Source: Aestuariibius violaceus (GTDB taxonomy: Bacteria > Pseudomonadota > Alphaproteobacteria > Rhodobacterales > Rhodobacteraceae). Taken from it: a stretch of 64,000 nt of DNA. The stretch is from assembly GCF_040779325.2 (NCBI RefSeq), contig NZ_JBFONT020000001.1:1-64000 (forward strand), read 5' to 3'. Under the pieces are notes generated by a model. The model had not been told where the DNA came from. It made no database searches and saw only the letters and a program-made list of their open reading frames with translations. How positions within the stretch are numbered: position 1 is the stretch's first letter; each line of letters starts with the position of its first letter. Of the stretch, positions 42,464-51,263 are shown piece by piece. The position numbers and the translations under genes were made by a program.

Positions 42464-42691
42464 ATGGACACCTATTCGATCCTTCGGGAATTCGCGGATA
42501 GCTGGGCGCTGCTTGTCCTGTTCGTCTTCTTCATCGGCGTGTGGTTTTGGGCGTTCCGCCCGAAGAGCCGCGATCTGCATGACGAGATTGCGAATTCGAT
42601 TTTCCGTAATGAGACTGCGCCGGGTGCCCCGTCCGACAGGGACGATCCCGATAGCGGCAGTGAGACTTTGACTCAGGAACTCCGCCCATGA
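42464..42691 (+). CDS. ccoQ: cbb3 oxidase accessory subunit CcoQ
   Basis: 75 residues. A single membrane helix WALLVLFVFFIGVWFWAFRP (about 14-33) followed by a polar cytoplasmic tail rich in Asp and Ser. CcoQ stabilises the assembled oxidase, especially in oxygen. The tail (FRNETAPGAPSDRDDPDSGS) is longer than the shortest homologues. The stop overlaps the ccoP start by 4 nt. Confidence 0.88.
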   Translation: MDTYSILREFADSWALLVLFVFFIGVWFWAFRPKSRDLHDEIANSIFRNETAPGAPSDRDDPDSGSETLTQELRP

Positions 42692-43644
42692 GCACCCGCA
42701 AGACCGACGACGTCACCGGCATCGAGACCACCGGCCACGAATGGGACGGGATCGAGGAGCTGAACAATCCCCTGCCCCGCTGGTGGCTCTGGACCTTCTA
42801 CGCGACAGTTCTGTGGGGGATCGTCTATACGATCCTGTTCCCCGCCTGGCCCCTGGTCGAGCGGGCGACGGGCGGCGTGCTGGGCTATTCGACCCGGGGC
42901 GAGGTTGCGGCCGAAATCGAACGGGTCGATCTGGCGAATGCCAGCATCCAGGCGGCGCTTTTGGAGGTCGATCCCGGGGTGCTGGCCCAGAACGAGGAGC
43001 TCTACAGCTATGCGGTGCAGGCGGGTGCATCCGTCTTCCGCAACAATTGCTCGCAATGCCATGGCTCTGGCGCGGCCGGTGCGGTGGGGTATCCCAACCT
43101 GCTGGACGACGCCTGGCTTTGGGGCGGCACGATCGAGGATATCGAATACACCGTCCGTCACGGGATCCGGAACGAGGAGGACCCGGATGCGCGCTGGTCG
43201 CAGATGCCCGCCTTTGGCGAGATCCTGGAAGACGAGGAAATCGTGAGCCTTGTCGCGCAGGTTCAGGCGATGGCGTCGGGCACAACCCCGGCCGACGGCC
43301 CCGCGGCGGAGCTTTACCTGCAGCAGTGCGCCTCGTGCCACGGGGAAGACGGGCGCGGCGATCGCCTTCAGGGTGCGCCGAACCTGACCGATGCGATCTG
43401 GCTTTACGGCGGCGACGAGGCCGCCCTGACCGAAACGATCACCTATTCCCGCTTTGGCGTGATGCCCCCCTGGGGCCCGCCCCGCCTGAGCGAGGCCGAG
43501 GTGCGCGCCGTATCCGCATACGTCCACCAGCTGGGCGGCGGTGAGCGCGCGAGAGAGGAGGAGGCGAGCCTGCGGGAGGAGACCGGTCCCGGCGCGCAGG
43601 ACAGCACGCGTCTGGCCGGTACGGATGCAGGCCCCTCTGACTGA
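42688..43644 (+). CDS. ccoP: cbb3 oxidase subunit III, dihaem cytochrome c
   Basis: 318 residues. N-terminal HEWDGIEELNNPLPRWWLWTF and one or two membrane helices, then two cytochrome c domains with NCSQCHG (about 117) and CASCHG (about 213). It receives electrons from soluble cytochromes. The C-terminus has an unusual acidic, low-complexity extension of about 35 residues (REEEASLREETGPG...TDAGPSD) after the second haem domain. Last gene of the operon, followed by a terminator hairpin. Confidence 0.95.
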   Translation: MSTRKTDDVTGIETTGHEWDGIEELNNPLPRWWLWTFYATVLWGIVYTILFPAWPLVERATGGVLGYSTRGEVAAEIERVDLANASIQAALLEVDPGVLAQNEELYSYAVQAGASVFRNNCSQCHGSGAAGAVGYPNLLDDAWLWGGTIEDIEYTVRHGIRNEEDPDARWSQMPAFGEILEDEEIVSLVAQVQAMASGTTPADGPAAELYLQQCASCHGEDGRGDRLQGAPNLTDAIWLYGGDEAALTETITYSRFGVMPPWGPPRLSEAEVRAVSAYVHQLGGGERAREEEASLREETGPGAQDSTRLAGTDAGPSD

Positions 43645-43689
43645 GCGGGGCACGCGCGGCTGACGCCCCTGTCTGGCCGCAACCCGCTC

Positions 43690-43730
43690 GGAGCAGGGGC
43701 AGATCCGGTCCCGCCCCTGCTCCAGATTTT
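43690..43730 (+). terminator. Rho-independent terminator of ccoNOQP
   Basis: A perfect 11-bp stem, GGAGCAGGGGC (43690-43700) with GCCCCTGCTCC (43713-43723), 12-nt loop, followed by AGATTTT. It separates the oxidase operon from the assembly operon, which has its own FNR box. Confidence 0.75.
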
Positions 43731-43805
43731 CCATGTCCGCAGCGCCAGGCCGGTGCTGCGGACGTTTCGCTGAGCGGGCGCCGCGGTGGGTTGCCGCAGA
43801 GATGG

Positions 43806-43819
43806 TTGATCCAGGTCAA
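43806..43819 (+). promoter_or_regulatory. FNR-like box upstream of ccoG
   Basis: TTGAT-CCAG-GTCAA differs from the FNR consensus by one base. It is centred 69 bp upstream of the ccoG start, so transcription would begin near 43854. This gives ccoGHIS oxygen control parallel to that of ccoNOQP. Confidence 0.7.
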
Positions 43820-43881
43820 GGCGCCAGTGAGGCCAGTTCGACAAAACCGTGCTAACATCCTCTCGGGAACCTGCTGTCCGA

Positions 43882-45399
43882 ATGTCCGAGTCCACGTCCC
43901 TTTACGCACCCCGCGTGCCGATCTTCCCTCGCCGTGTGTCGGGCCCGTTCCGGCGCCTGAAGTGGTGGATCCTGATCGTGACGCTGGGCATCTACTACGT
44001 CACGCCCTGGCTGCGCTGGGACCGGGGGCCGTCGCTGCCCGATCAGGCGGTGCTGGTCGATCTGGCGAACCGGCGGTTCTACTTCTTCTGGATCGAGATC
44101 TGGCCACACGAATTCTACTTCGTGGCCGGGCTGCTTATCATGGCGGGGCTAGGGCTTTTCCTGTTCACCGCCGCGCTTGGCCGGGTCTGGTGCGGCTATG
44201 CCTGCCCGCAGACCGTCTGGACGGATCTCTTCATCCTCGTCGAGCGCTGGATCGAGGGCGACCGCAACGCGCGCATCCGGCTGCATGACGCGCCGTGGAC
44301 CGTGCGGAAGTGGCGGCTGAGGGTCACGAAGTGGACTGTCTGGCTGCTGATCGGGCTCGCCACCGGCGGGGCGTGGGTGTTCTATTTCACCGATGCGCCG
44401 GCCTTGGCGCGGGACCTTGCGACCTTTTCGGCCCCGCCTGTCGCCTATATCACCATCGCGATCCTGACCGCGACGACCTTCGTCTTCGGCGGCTTCATGC
44501 GGGAACAGGTCTGCATCTACATGTGCCCGTGGCCGCGCATCCAGGGCGCGATGATGGACGAGGACACGCTGACCGTCGGTTATCGCGACTGGCGGGGAGA
44601 GCCGCGGGGCAAGGGCACCAAGCGCCGGAAGGAAGTGGCCGAGGCCGTGCCGGGCGGGGCCGATGCGGTCGCCCGCTACGGCAAGGCGGTTGAGCGGCAG
44701 GGCGAGGCGCCGCGGATCTCGGCCAGCGGAGAGGAACTGGGCGATTGCATCGATTGCAACGCCTGTGTCGCCGTCTGTCCGATGGGGATCGACATCCGCG
44801 ACGGGCAGCAGATGGAGTGCATCACCTGCGCGCTGTGCATCGATGCCTGCGACGACGTGATGGCCAAGATCGGCAAGCCGCGGGGGCTGATCGACTATCT
44901 CGCCCTGTCGGACGCTCCGAACGAGATTGCGGGCGAGCCGCCGAAGGCTGCCTGGACCCACGTCGTGAAGCCGCGCAACATCCTCTACACCACGCTGTGG
45001 AGCGGGATCGGCGTCGCGCTGGTCTTTGCCCTGTTCATCCGGCCCGAGATCGAGATGACGGTGGCGCCGATCCGCAACCCGCAATTCGTGACGCTGGCCG
45101 ACGGAACGATCCGCAACCTCTATGACGTGCGGCTGCGCAACAAGCACGGGGATGACCGGCGGTTCCGGTTGTCGATCGCGACGGAAGAGGATTTGCGGAT
45201 CGCACTGGAAGGGACCGAAACGCTGTTCGTGGAGGTGCCCGCCAACACCCAGCGGCTGCAGCGCGTCTATGTCAGTGCCCGTCCGGGATCAGACGCGGCC
45301 CAGCAGCATGCGAGCGATTTCCGGTTCTGGGTCGAGGACGTTCAAAGCGGCGAGCGCGCCCACAGGGACAGCACATTCAACGGAAGGGATCTGCCATGA
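43882..45399 (+). CDS. ccoG: cbb3 oxidase maturation protein with two [4Fe-4S] sites (CcoG/RdxA/FixG)
   Basis: 505 residues, about five membrane helices. CDYAC-like GYACPQTVW, VCIYMCPWPRIQGAM, and the ferredoxin-type clusters CIDCNACVAVCPMGID and CITCALCIDACD are all present, and the C-terminal periplasmic IG-like domain (from about 400) is FixG_C. It reduces Cu(II) to Cu(I) for CuB insertion. ATG 43882 is the family start (MSESTS). Its stop overlaps ccoH by 4 nt. Confidence 0.95.
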   Translation: MSESTSLYAPRVPIFPRRVSGPFRRLKWWILIVTLGIYYVTPWLRWDRGPSLPDQAVLVDLANRRFYFFWIEIWPHEFYFVAGLLIMAGLGLFLFTAALGRVWCGYACPQTVWTDLFILVERWIEGDRNARIRLHDAPWTVRKWRLRVTKWTVWLLIGLATGGAWVFYFTDAPALARDLATFSAPPVAYITIAILTATTFVFGGFMREQVCIYMCPWPRIQGAMMDEDTLTVGYRDWRGEPRGKGTKRRKEVAEAVPGGADAVARYGKAVERQGEAPRISASGEELGDCIDCNACVAVCPMGIDIRDGQQMECITCALCIDACDDVMAKIGKPRGLIDYLALSDAPNEIAGEPPKAAWTHVVKPRNILYTTLWSGIGVALVFALFIRPEIEMTVAPIRNPQFVTLADGTIRNLYDVRLRNKHGDDRRFRLSIATEEDLRIALEGTETLFVEVPANTQRLQRVYVSARPGSDAAQQHASDFRFWVEDVQSGERAHRDSTFNGRDLP

Positions 45400-45857
45400 G
45401 CGAGGCAAAACTGACGGGACGCAAGGTATTCGCGATGTTCGCCGTGGGCTTCGGGATCATCATCACGGTGAACCTGACGCTGGCCTTCAACGCGGTGCGG
45501 ACGTTCCCGGGGCTGGAGACGAAGAACAGCTATGTCGCCTCGCAGCGCTTTGACGAGGACCGCGCGGCGCAGGATGCGCTGGGTTGGTCGGTCGACGCGG
45601 CCCTGGACGGGGGCAAGCTGACGGTGGCGATCCGCGATGCGGCGGGCGCGGCCGTGTATCCCGAGGTCGCGGGCGCGCTGTTCGGGCGGCCGACCCATGT
45701 GGGCGAGGATCGGGAACCGGCGCTGGTCTGGACCGGCGCCGCCTACGAGGCGGATGTGGATCCGGCGCCGGGGCAGTGGATCCTGAAGCTTGATCTGGTG
45801 GCGAAGGACGGGACACAGTTCCGCCGGACCATCCCGCTTTGGGTGCGCGGCGCATGA
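45396..45857 (+). CDS. ccoH: cbb3 assembly protein CcoH/FixH
   Basis: 153 residues. One membrane helix (VFAMFAVGFGIIITVNLTLAFNAVRTFPGLETKNSYVAS begins the FixH signature), then a beta-rich periplasmic domain. It interacts with CcoN/CcoP during assembly. Start and stop overlap both neighbours by 4 nt, so ccoGHIS is translated as one coupled unit. Confidence 0.92.
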   Translation: MSEAKLTGRKVFAMFAVGFGIIITVNLTLAFNAVRTFPGLETKNSYVASQRFDEDRAAQDALGWSVDAALDGGKLTVAIRDAAGAAVYPEVAGALFGRPTHVGEDREPALVWTGAAYEADVDPAPGQWILKLDLVAKDGTQFRRTIPLWVRGA

Positions 45858-48004
45858 CGGCGACCGTCGGATGCCCGGGCTGTGTGGCCGCGCCGGAGCG
45901 GCCAAGCTCTGCTGCACCGGCGGCGGATGTGCTGTTGCACCTGCCCGGCATCCATTGCGCAGGCTGCATCGCCACGGCCGAGGATACGCTGAACGCGCTG
46001 CCGGGGGTGAGCGCCCATGTGAACCTGTCGCGCCGCCGGGCGACCGTCGCGACCGGCGGGCGGCTGGAGGCCGCGCCGCTGATCGAGGCGCTGGCGGCGG
46101 TGGGCATCGAGGCGCACGAGCTGGACGTGGCGGAGCTGGCCCCGCAGGACCGGACGGGGCGGGACCTTCTGATGCGCATCGGCGTGTCGGGCTTTGCGAT
46201 GATGAACGTGATGCTGCTGTCGGTCGCGGTCTGGTCGGGGGCTGCGGATACGACGCGGCAGTTGTTCCACCTGATCTCGGCCCTGATCGCGGTGCCGGCG
46301 ATCGTGTTCTCGGCCCGGCCGTTCTTTGTCTCGGCGCTTGGGGCGCTGAGGGCGGCGCGGCTGAACATGGACGTGCCGATTGCCCTCGCGATCCTGCTGG
46401 CGACGCTGATCTCGGCCGTCGAGGCGTTGCAGGGGGGCGAGGGGCACGCGTGGTTCGAGGCGGCCTTGTCGCTGACCTTCTTCCTGCTGGCGGGGCGGTA
46501 TCTGGACCATGCGAGCCGGTCGGCCGCGCGATCGGCCGCGAAGGAGCTGTCGGCGCTGGAGGTGCCACGGGCGACCCGGCTGACCGACGGCGGCGAGGAA
46601 GTCGTGCGCGCGGCGGACCTGCGGGCCGGGGACGCCATCCGCGTGGCGCCGGGGATGCGGCTGCCTGCGGACGGCATCGTCGCCGAAGGGCGGAGCGAGC
46701 TGGACCGCGCCCTGCTGACCGGGGAAACCTTGCCGGTCGGGATCGCGCCGGGGGATCCGGTGGAGGCGGGGACGTTGAACCTGACCGGGCCGCTGGTCGT
46801 GACGGTGGCACGGGCGGGGCGGGATACAGCGCTGTCGCGGCTCGCCGATCTGGTGGCGACGGCCGAGGCGGCGCGGACGCGCTATGCCTCGCTCGCCGAC
46901 CGGGCGGCGCGGGCCTATGCGCCGGTGGTGCATCTGCTGGCCTTGGCGGCATTCGCGGGCTGGTTCTGGGGGACGGGCGATGCGCTGCTGGCGCTGGGGA
47001 TCGCGGTGGCGGTGCTGATCATCACCTGCCCCTGCGCCTTGGGACTGGCCGTGCCCGCGGTGTCGATCGCGACCTCGGGACGACTGTTCCGTAAGGGGCT
47101 GTTGGTCAAGTCGAACACGGCTTTGGAACGGCTGGCTGAGGTCGATACCGTCATCTTCGACAAGACGGGGACGCTGACGGAGGGCGCTCCGGTCGTGGTG
47201 GGAGAACCTGCGGTGGAGGACGTGCGGCTGGCGATGGCGCTGGCGGAGGGGTCGGTGCATCCGCTGGCCCTGGCGATCGTTGCCCATGGGCGGGCCCGCG
47301 GGTTGACGCCGGTGCCGGTCGAGGACCGTGTGGAGCATCCGGGGCTCGGCATCGCGGCGGTTCATAACGGACAGCAGGTGCGGCTGGGGCGCGCCGCCTG
47401 GGTCGGCGCTGCGGAGGCGGACCGGACGGCGACGTGGCTTGACCGGGGCGACGGAGCGCCGGTGGCGATCGGCTTTACCGACCGGCCGCGTGCAGGCGCC
47501 GAGGAGGCCGTGTCGCGATTGAAGGGACTGGGATTGCGGGTCGAGTTGATCTCGGGCGATGCCGCGGCGCCGGTGGCGGATCTGGCGGGAAAGCTGGGGA
47601 TCGAGGCGGCAAAGTCGGGCCTGACCCCAGCGAAGAAGGCGGCGCATGTGGAGGCACTGGCGGCCGGGGGCCGCACGGTGCTGATGGTGGGCGACGGGCT
47701 GAACGATACGGGCGCGCTGGCGGCGGCCCATGCATCGATCGCGCCGGCGTCGGCGCTGGATGCGGCGCGGGCGGTGTCGGATGTGGTGCTGCTGAACGCG
47801 CGGCTTGATCCGGTGGCGGATGCAGTCATCCAAGCGCGGGCGGCGCGGCGGCGGATGGGGGAGAACATCTGGCTGGCACTGGCCTACAACGCGGTTGCGA
47901 TCCCCGTGGCGCTGGCGGGGTTTGCGACCCCGCTGCTCGCCGCCTTGGCGATGTCGGCCTCGTCGATTACGGTGTCCCTCAACGCATTGAGGGCGCCGAA
48001 ATGA
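45854..48004 (+). CDS. ccoI: Copper-translocating P-type ATPase for cbb3 assembly
   Basis: 716 residues. A metal-binding domain with GIHCAGCIAT (about 35-45), preceded by another Cys pair (GCPGC at 6-10), is followed by the P1B ATPase core: TCPCALGLA (CPC ion site), DKTGTLTEG (phosphorylated Asp) and GDGLNDTGAL. It exports copper toward the periplasm for the CuB centre. ATG 45854 overlaps the ccoH stop. The extra N-terminal CPGC segment is an oddity of this subgroup. Confidence 0.95.
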   Translation: MTATVGCPGCVAAPERPSSAAPAADVLLHLPGIHCAGCIATAEDTLNALPGVSAHVNLSRRRATVATGGRLEAAPLIEALAAVGIEAHELDVAELAPQDRTGRDLLMRIGVSGFAMMNVMLLSVAVWSGAADTTRQLFHLISALIAVPAIVFSARPFFVSALGALRAARLNMDVPIALAILLATLISAVEALQGGEGHAWFEAALSLTFFLLAGRYLDHASRSAARSAAKELSALEVPRATRLTDGGEEVVRAADLRAGDAIRVAPGMRLPADGIVAEGRSELDRALLTGETLPVGIAPGDPVEAGTLNLTGPLVVTVARAGRDTALSRLADLVATAEAARTRYASLADRAARAYAPVVHLLALAAFAGWFWGTGDALLALGIAVAVLIITCPCALGLAVPAVSIATSGRLFRKGLLVKSNTALERLAEVDTVIFDKTGTLTEGAPVVVGEPAVEDVRLAMALAEGSVHPLALAIVAHGRARGLTPVPVEDRVEHPGLGIAAVHNGQQVRLGRAAWVGAAEADRTATWLDRGDGAPVAIGFTDRPRAGAEEAVSRLKGLGLRVELISGDAAAPVADLAGKLGIEAAKSGLTPAKKAAHVEALAAGGRTVLMVGDGLNDTGALAAAHASIAPASALDAARAVSDVVLLNARLDPVADAVIQARAARRRMGENIWLALAYNAVAIPVALAGFATPLLAALAMSASSITVSLNALRAPK

Positions 48005-48159
48005 GTGTTCTGGCTTTTCTGATCCCGGTATCGCTGGTCTTGGGCCTTGGGGCGCTTGCGGCCTTCGTCTGGGCGATGCGCAATCATCAGTATGACGATA
48101 TGGAGCGGGGGCGGCACTCTGTCCTCGACGACCGGCACGACGACGCGCCCGGGGAGTGA
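48001..48159 (+). CDS. ccoS: cbb3 assembly protein CcoS
   Basis: 52 residues: MSVLAFLIPVSLVLGLGALA, FVWAMRNHQYDDMERGRHSV, then LDDRHDDAPGE. One membrane helix and the HQYDDMERG motif that characterises CcoS. It is needed for haem b and CuB incorporation. The ATG overlaps the ccoI stop (ATGA). Its small size makes it easy to miss in automated calling. Confidence 0.93.
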   Translation: MSVLAFLIPVSLVLGLGALAAFVWAMRNHQYDDMERGRHSVLDDRHDDAPGE

Positions 48160-48349
48160 ACCGGAGCGCAGTGCGCGCGACCCCAGGTGACGGCCGTACC
48201 GGTCGATAGGGCGGCAATCGCAAGAATTGTTCGCAGACGCCGAAGATCCGGGCATCCAGAGCCTGCCAGACGGGCAAAAACGGGACATAATCGAAGGCGT
48301 CACACAAAATTGTGAGGCCGACCTGTCTAAAAGTCAGGTTGCGGACGAA

Positions 48350-48378
48350 TTGTGCGTAATCTCTTGTCATGCTAGTGT
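48350..48378 (+). promoter_or_regulatory. Possible promoter in the ccoS-asd spacer
   Basis: TTGTGC (48350-48355), 17 bp, TAGTGT (48373-48378). A weak match to sigma-70 but placed so that transcription would begin near 48385 and end at the strong terminator at 48440-48471. To its left 48160-48349 shows only a short inverted repeat ACCTG/CAGGT (48321-48339) and nothing else recognisable. Confidence 0.35.
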
Positions 48379-48384
48379 CACTTA

Positions 48385-48471
48385 ACGGTCGAACTCCAGA
48401 AATCGGCCGGGGGAGAGTAAGCGGTTTCGGGTTAGATAGCGGGACATGGCGCGCGCCATGTCCCGTTTTTT
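48385..48471 (+). ncRNA. Candidate small RNA or attenuator leader upstream of asd
   Basis: About 87 nt between a weak promoter and a strong intrinsic terminator, with no open frame and with a purine-rich internal stretch CCGGGGGAGAGTAAG. Three explanations fit: an independent small RNA, an attenuator controlling asd, or simply read-through protection after ccoGHIS. No known RNA family is recognised. Confidence 0.35.
48440..48471 (+). terminator. Strong Rho-independent terminator
   Basis: A perfect 26-nt palindrome, arms CGGGACATGGC and GCCATGTCCCG around GCGC, is followed directly by six T. It is the clearest intrinsic terminator of the window and lies 73 bp before the asd start. Confidence 0.85.
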
Positions 48472-48544
48472 CTGCGCCCCGCCCCTTTCCCCCGCTTGCA
48501 TTGCTGTCTATGTCGCGGCGCGCATGGAACGTAGGAAAGAGGTC

Positions 48545-49567
48545 ATGGGGTATAAGGTCGTCGTCGCCGGGGCTACCGGCAGTGTCGGGCGGGAGATGCT
48601 GAACATCCTCGCCGAGCGGGAGTTTCCGGTTGACGAGATCGTGGCGCTGGCGTCGCGGCGGTCGCTGGGGACGGAAGTGAGCTTTGGCGACAAGACACTC
48701 AAGACGGAGGACCTGGCTGCGTTCGACTTCACCGGATGGGACATCGCCTTGTTCGCCATCGGGTCGGATGCGACCAAGGAATATGCGCCCAAGGCCGCGA
48801 AGGCAGGCTGTGTGGTGATCGATAACTCCTCGCTCTACCGCTACGATCCGGATGTCCCGCTGATCGTGCCGGAGGTGAATGCGGACGCGATCACGGGGTA
48901 TTCCAAGAAGAACATCATCGCGAACCCCAACTGCTCGACCGCGCAGATGGTGGTGGCGCTGAAGCCGCTGCATGACCGTGCAACGATCAAGCGGGTGGTC
49001 GTGTCGACCTATCAGTCGGCGTCGGGCGCCGGGAAGGACGGGATGGACGAGCTTTGGGACCAGACGAAGGCTGTCTATAATCCGACGAGCGAGGTCGCGC
49101 CGAAGACGTTCCAGAAACAGATCGCGTTTAACGTGATCCCGCAGATCGGCGACTTCATGGACAGCGGCGACACCTATGAAGAGTGGAAGATGGTCGCCGA
49201 GACGAAGAAGATCGTCGATCCCGCGATCAAGGTGACGGCGACCTGCGTGCGGGTGCCGGTGTTTGTCGGCCATTCGGAAGCGATCAATATTGAGTTCGAG
49301 GAATTCCTCGACGAGGACGAGGCGCGGGACATCCTGCGCGAGGCGCCCGGGATCATGGTCATCGATAAGCGCGAGGATGGCGGCTATGTCACCCCGATCG
49401 AGGCGGCCGGAGATTTCGCGACCTTCATCAGCCGCATCCGTCAGGATTCGACGATCGAGAACGGGCTGAACCTGTGGTGCGTGTCCGACAACCTGCGCAA
49501 GGGGGCGGCGCTGAACGCGGTGCAGATCGCCGAAGTGCTGGGCCAGCGGGTGCTGCAAAAGGGCTGA
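48545..49567 (+). CDS. asd: Aspartate-semialdehyde dehydrogenase
   Basis: 340 residues. VAGATGSVGREM (8-19) binds NADP, the catalytic Cys130 is in IANPNCSTAQM, and SASGAGKDGMDEL and VPVFVGHSEAINIEF include the substrate Arg/His region. It reduces aspartyl phosphate to aspartate semialdehyde for lysine, methionine and threonine synthesis. ATG 48545 has GTAGGAAAGAGG upstream; the frame is open to 48446 but that part overlaps the terminator region and has no family match. Monocistronic by appearance. Confidence 0.95.
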   Translation: MGYKVVVAGATGSVGREMLNILAEREFPVDEIVALASRRSLGTEVSFGDKTLKTEDLAAFDFTGWDIALFAIGSDATKEYAPKAAKAGCVVIDNSSLYRYDPDVPLIVPEVNADAITGYSKKNIIANPNCSTAQMVVALKPLHDRATIKRVVVSTYQSASGAGKDGMDELWDQTKAVYNPTSEVAPKTFQKQIAFNVIPQIGDFMDSGDTYEEWKMVAETKKIVDPAIKVTATCVRVPVFVGHSEAINIEFEEFLDEDEARDILREAPGIMVIDKREDGGYVTPIEAAGDFATFISRIRQDSTIENGLNLWCVSDNLRKGAALNAVQIAEVLGQRVLQKG

Positions 49568-49577
49568 GCCGCGAGGC

Positions 49578-49985
49578 TCAGCCGATCACGGTCGCGACGA
49601 GCAGGGACGCAATGCCGTAGCCGATGCAGGCGGTGAACAGGCTGTGATTCAGCAGCTTGATCCGGCCACGGGTGATGATCGCCACGGCAATCCCGACAAA
49701 AAGCGCGAGATGGGCGGCGGCGAGGACGTAGAGGACGGCACCGCCGTTCCAGCTGCCTGTTTCATTCATGGCATCAAGCGCCGCGTTGGTAACGAAGCCG
49801 AGGATGAAGCCAAGCGGGATAAAGAGCATGCCAACGGCGAACTTCGCAAAGAACCCGGGGCCAGAACGCCCGAGGGAGAGCTTTGCGGGGCGGTCAGGCC
49901 GGGACGGCGTGACCGGCGGCATGGTTTTTTCGCGTGTCTCTTCGATCCGGGCGATACGGTCCTGGAACGTGGTCTGTGCGGTCAT
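49578..49985 (-). CDS. Hypothetical membrane protein
   Basis: 135 residues. A polar N-terminus of about 45 residues is followed by three hydrophobic segments (about 46-68, 83-103, 112-134). No family is recognised. It is convergent with asd (10 bp apart) and alone in its unit. Confidence 0.6.
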   Translation of the reverse strand: MTAQTTFQDRIARIEETREKTMPPVTPSRPDRPAKLSLGRSGPGFFAKFAVGMLFIPLGFILGFVTNAALDAMNETGSWNGGAVLYVLAAAHLALFVGIAVAIITRGRIKLLNHSLFTACIGYGIASLLVATVIG

Positions 49986-50119
49986 GGCCGATTTCCATCC
50001 TCGTATGGAAACTGGTGATCGCGGGCAATATCGGCACCAATTTGGCGGGGGGACGACGTTCGCGGGACGGTCTCGTGACCGGCTAACTGCTAATTAAGCT
50101 TGATTGAACCCAGAGCAGA

Positions 50120-50779
50120 TCAGAACAGGCCGTCATCGGTAAGATCGAGCGGCTCGACAGAAAGGGCATAATCTTCCAGCATGCTGGGTTCGGGAGCCGG
50201 GTCCGGCAATTCAGGTTCATTTTCCTCCAGGCTGAGTTCGATAAAGAGGTTATCCGCCTCCTCCTCTCCGGGATCGCCGGTTCCGGCGAAAACGAAGTCC
50301 TCCTCGCCGAAGGCGTCGTCGTCGATCACATCGACCGCGGGCACGCTGCGCAGGTCGAACCGCATCTCTCCGTCATATGGCAGCCGTTCCAGGGTCGCCC
50401 CTTTGAGAAACTGGTCCATCTCCATCGCCTCGGTGAAGCGTGGCAAGGGATCGCCCGCCAGCGCGAAGACCCCGTCCGACACGACGCGCCCGCCATCGAA
50501 GGTAAGCGCGAGGATGGTGGACATGAAGCCATCGGCGGAGAGCTGGAAGAGCTCCAGATCATCGGGCAGAAGGCCCAGAGCCGGGCCGACGCCGTCATAG
50601 ACCATGACGCCGGGCGAGACCGCGACCTCGGCCCCGCTGGGGCCGCCGGGGACGTATTCGAAGCTGCAGAAGACGCCCCCGTCGACCGGTTCGATTTCAA
50701 GCCGCGACTGGGTCAGGCTCTGGACCGGCCCGTCGGCGCGCGCCGTCAGTTCGTATCCGTGGAGAATGAATTTCGGCAT
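50120..50779 (-). CDS. Hypothetical acidic protein
   Basis: 219 residues, strongly acidic, no signal peptide. The first 150 residues look beta-rich (LHGYELTARADGPVQSL, GVFCSFEYVPGG, GVMVYDGVG); from about 150 an Asp/Glu-rich tail (VIDDDAFGEEDFVFAGTGD and onward) carries little hydrophobic content. Such tails occur in calcium-binding or secreted RTX-like proteins, but no nonapeptide repeat is present. No neighbour indicates a role. Function unknown. Confidence 0.5.
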   Translation of the reverse strand: MPKFILHGYELTARADGPVQSLTQSRLEIEPVDGGVFCSFEYVPGGPSGAEVAVSPGVMVYDGVGPALGLLPDDLELFQLSADGFMSTILALTFDGGRVVSDGVFALAGDPLPRFTEAMEMDQFLKGATLERLPYDGEMRFDLRSVPAVDVIDDDAFGEEDFVFAGTGDPGEEEADNLFIELSLEENEPELPDPAPEPSMLEDYALSVEPLDLTDDGLF

Positions 50780-50953
50780 CGGTCGCCTTTCTGGCCGTTC
50801 GGGTTTCTCCGGACCATGGCGGGCGAATCTGAAAACGTCCTTAACGCGCGGTGGATTTTTGAGGAGCGACGCCGATCAGATGTTTGCCCCATCTGCCCCA
50901 AATGGCGATGCCCCAAGCTCTATTGTCGCTGGATCTGCTCTGCGCCCGAAGAG

Positions 50954-51262
50954 CTAGAACCGCTCGGCCCGCAGCACTTCGGTATCCGTGACGCTGACGA
51001 CGCCGATATGGGTCTCGACGACCTCGAACGCGGCGTCGAGCAAGTCGTCGAGCCGGTCGGGGCGGATCAGGCAGATCACGGCGACCATGCCGGAACGGCC
51101 GATCTGGCCCTCGCGGCTCCACCGGCCGGAGCGGCCCGACCCGCCGAGAACGGGCAGGACGGTGAAGCCCGTGACCCCCGCCCCTTCGAGCGCCTGGGTC
51201 AGGCGGCGCTCCATCGGGGCCTCGATGATGATCTCGACGCGTTTGGCCTTGTGGGTGTCCAT
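50954..51262 (-). CDS. sbtB: PII-like protein of the SbtB type
   Basis: 102 residues. The PII fold is visible: RVEIIIEAPMERRLTQALEGAGVTGFTVLP, a Gly/Ser/Arg T-loop (VLGGSGRSGRWSREGQ), then MVAVICLIRPDRLDDLLDAAFEVVE. The GlnB uridylylation Tyr is absent and no C-terminal CGPxGC loop is present, which fits SbtB variants. SbtB senses adenine nucleotides and blocks SbtA. It follows the permease gene by one base. The start 51262 is chosen because upstream codons overlap the permease. Confidence 0.8.
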   Translation of the reverse strand: MDTHKAKRVEIIIEAPMERRLTQALEGAGVTGFTVLPVLGGSGRSGRWSREGQIGRSGMVAVICLIRPDRLDDLLDAAFEVVETHIGVVSVTDTEVLRAERF

Positions 51263-51263
51263 C

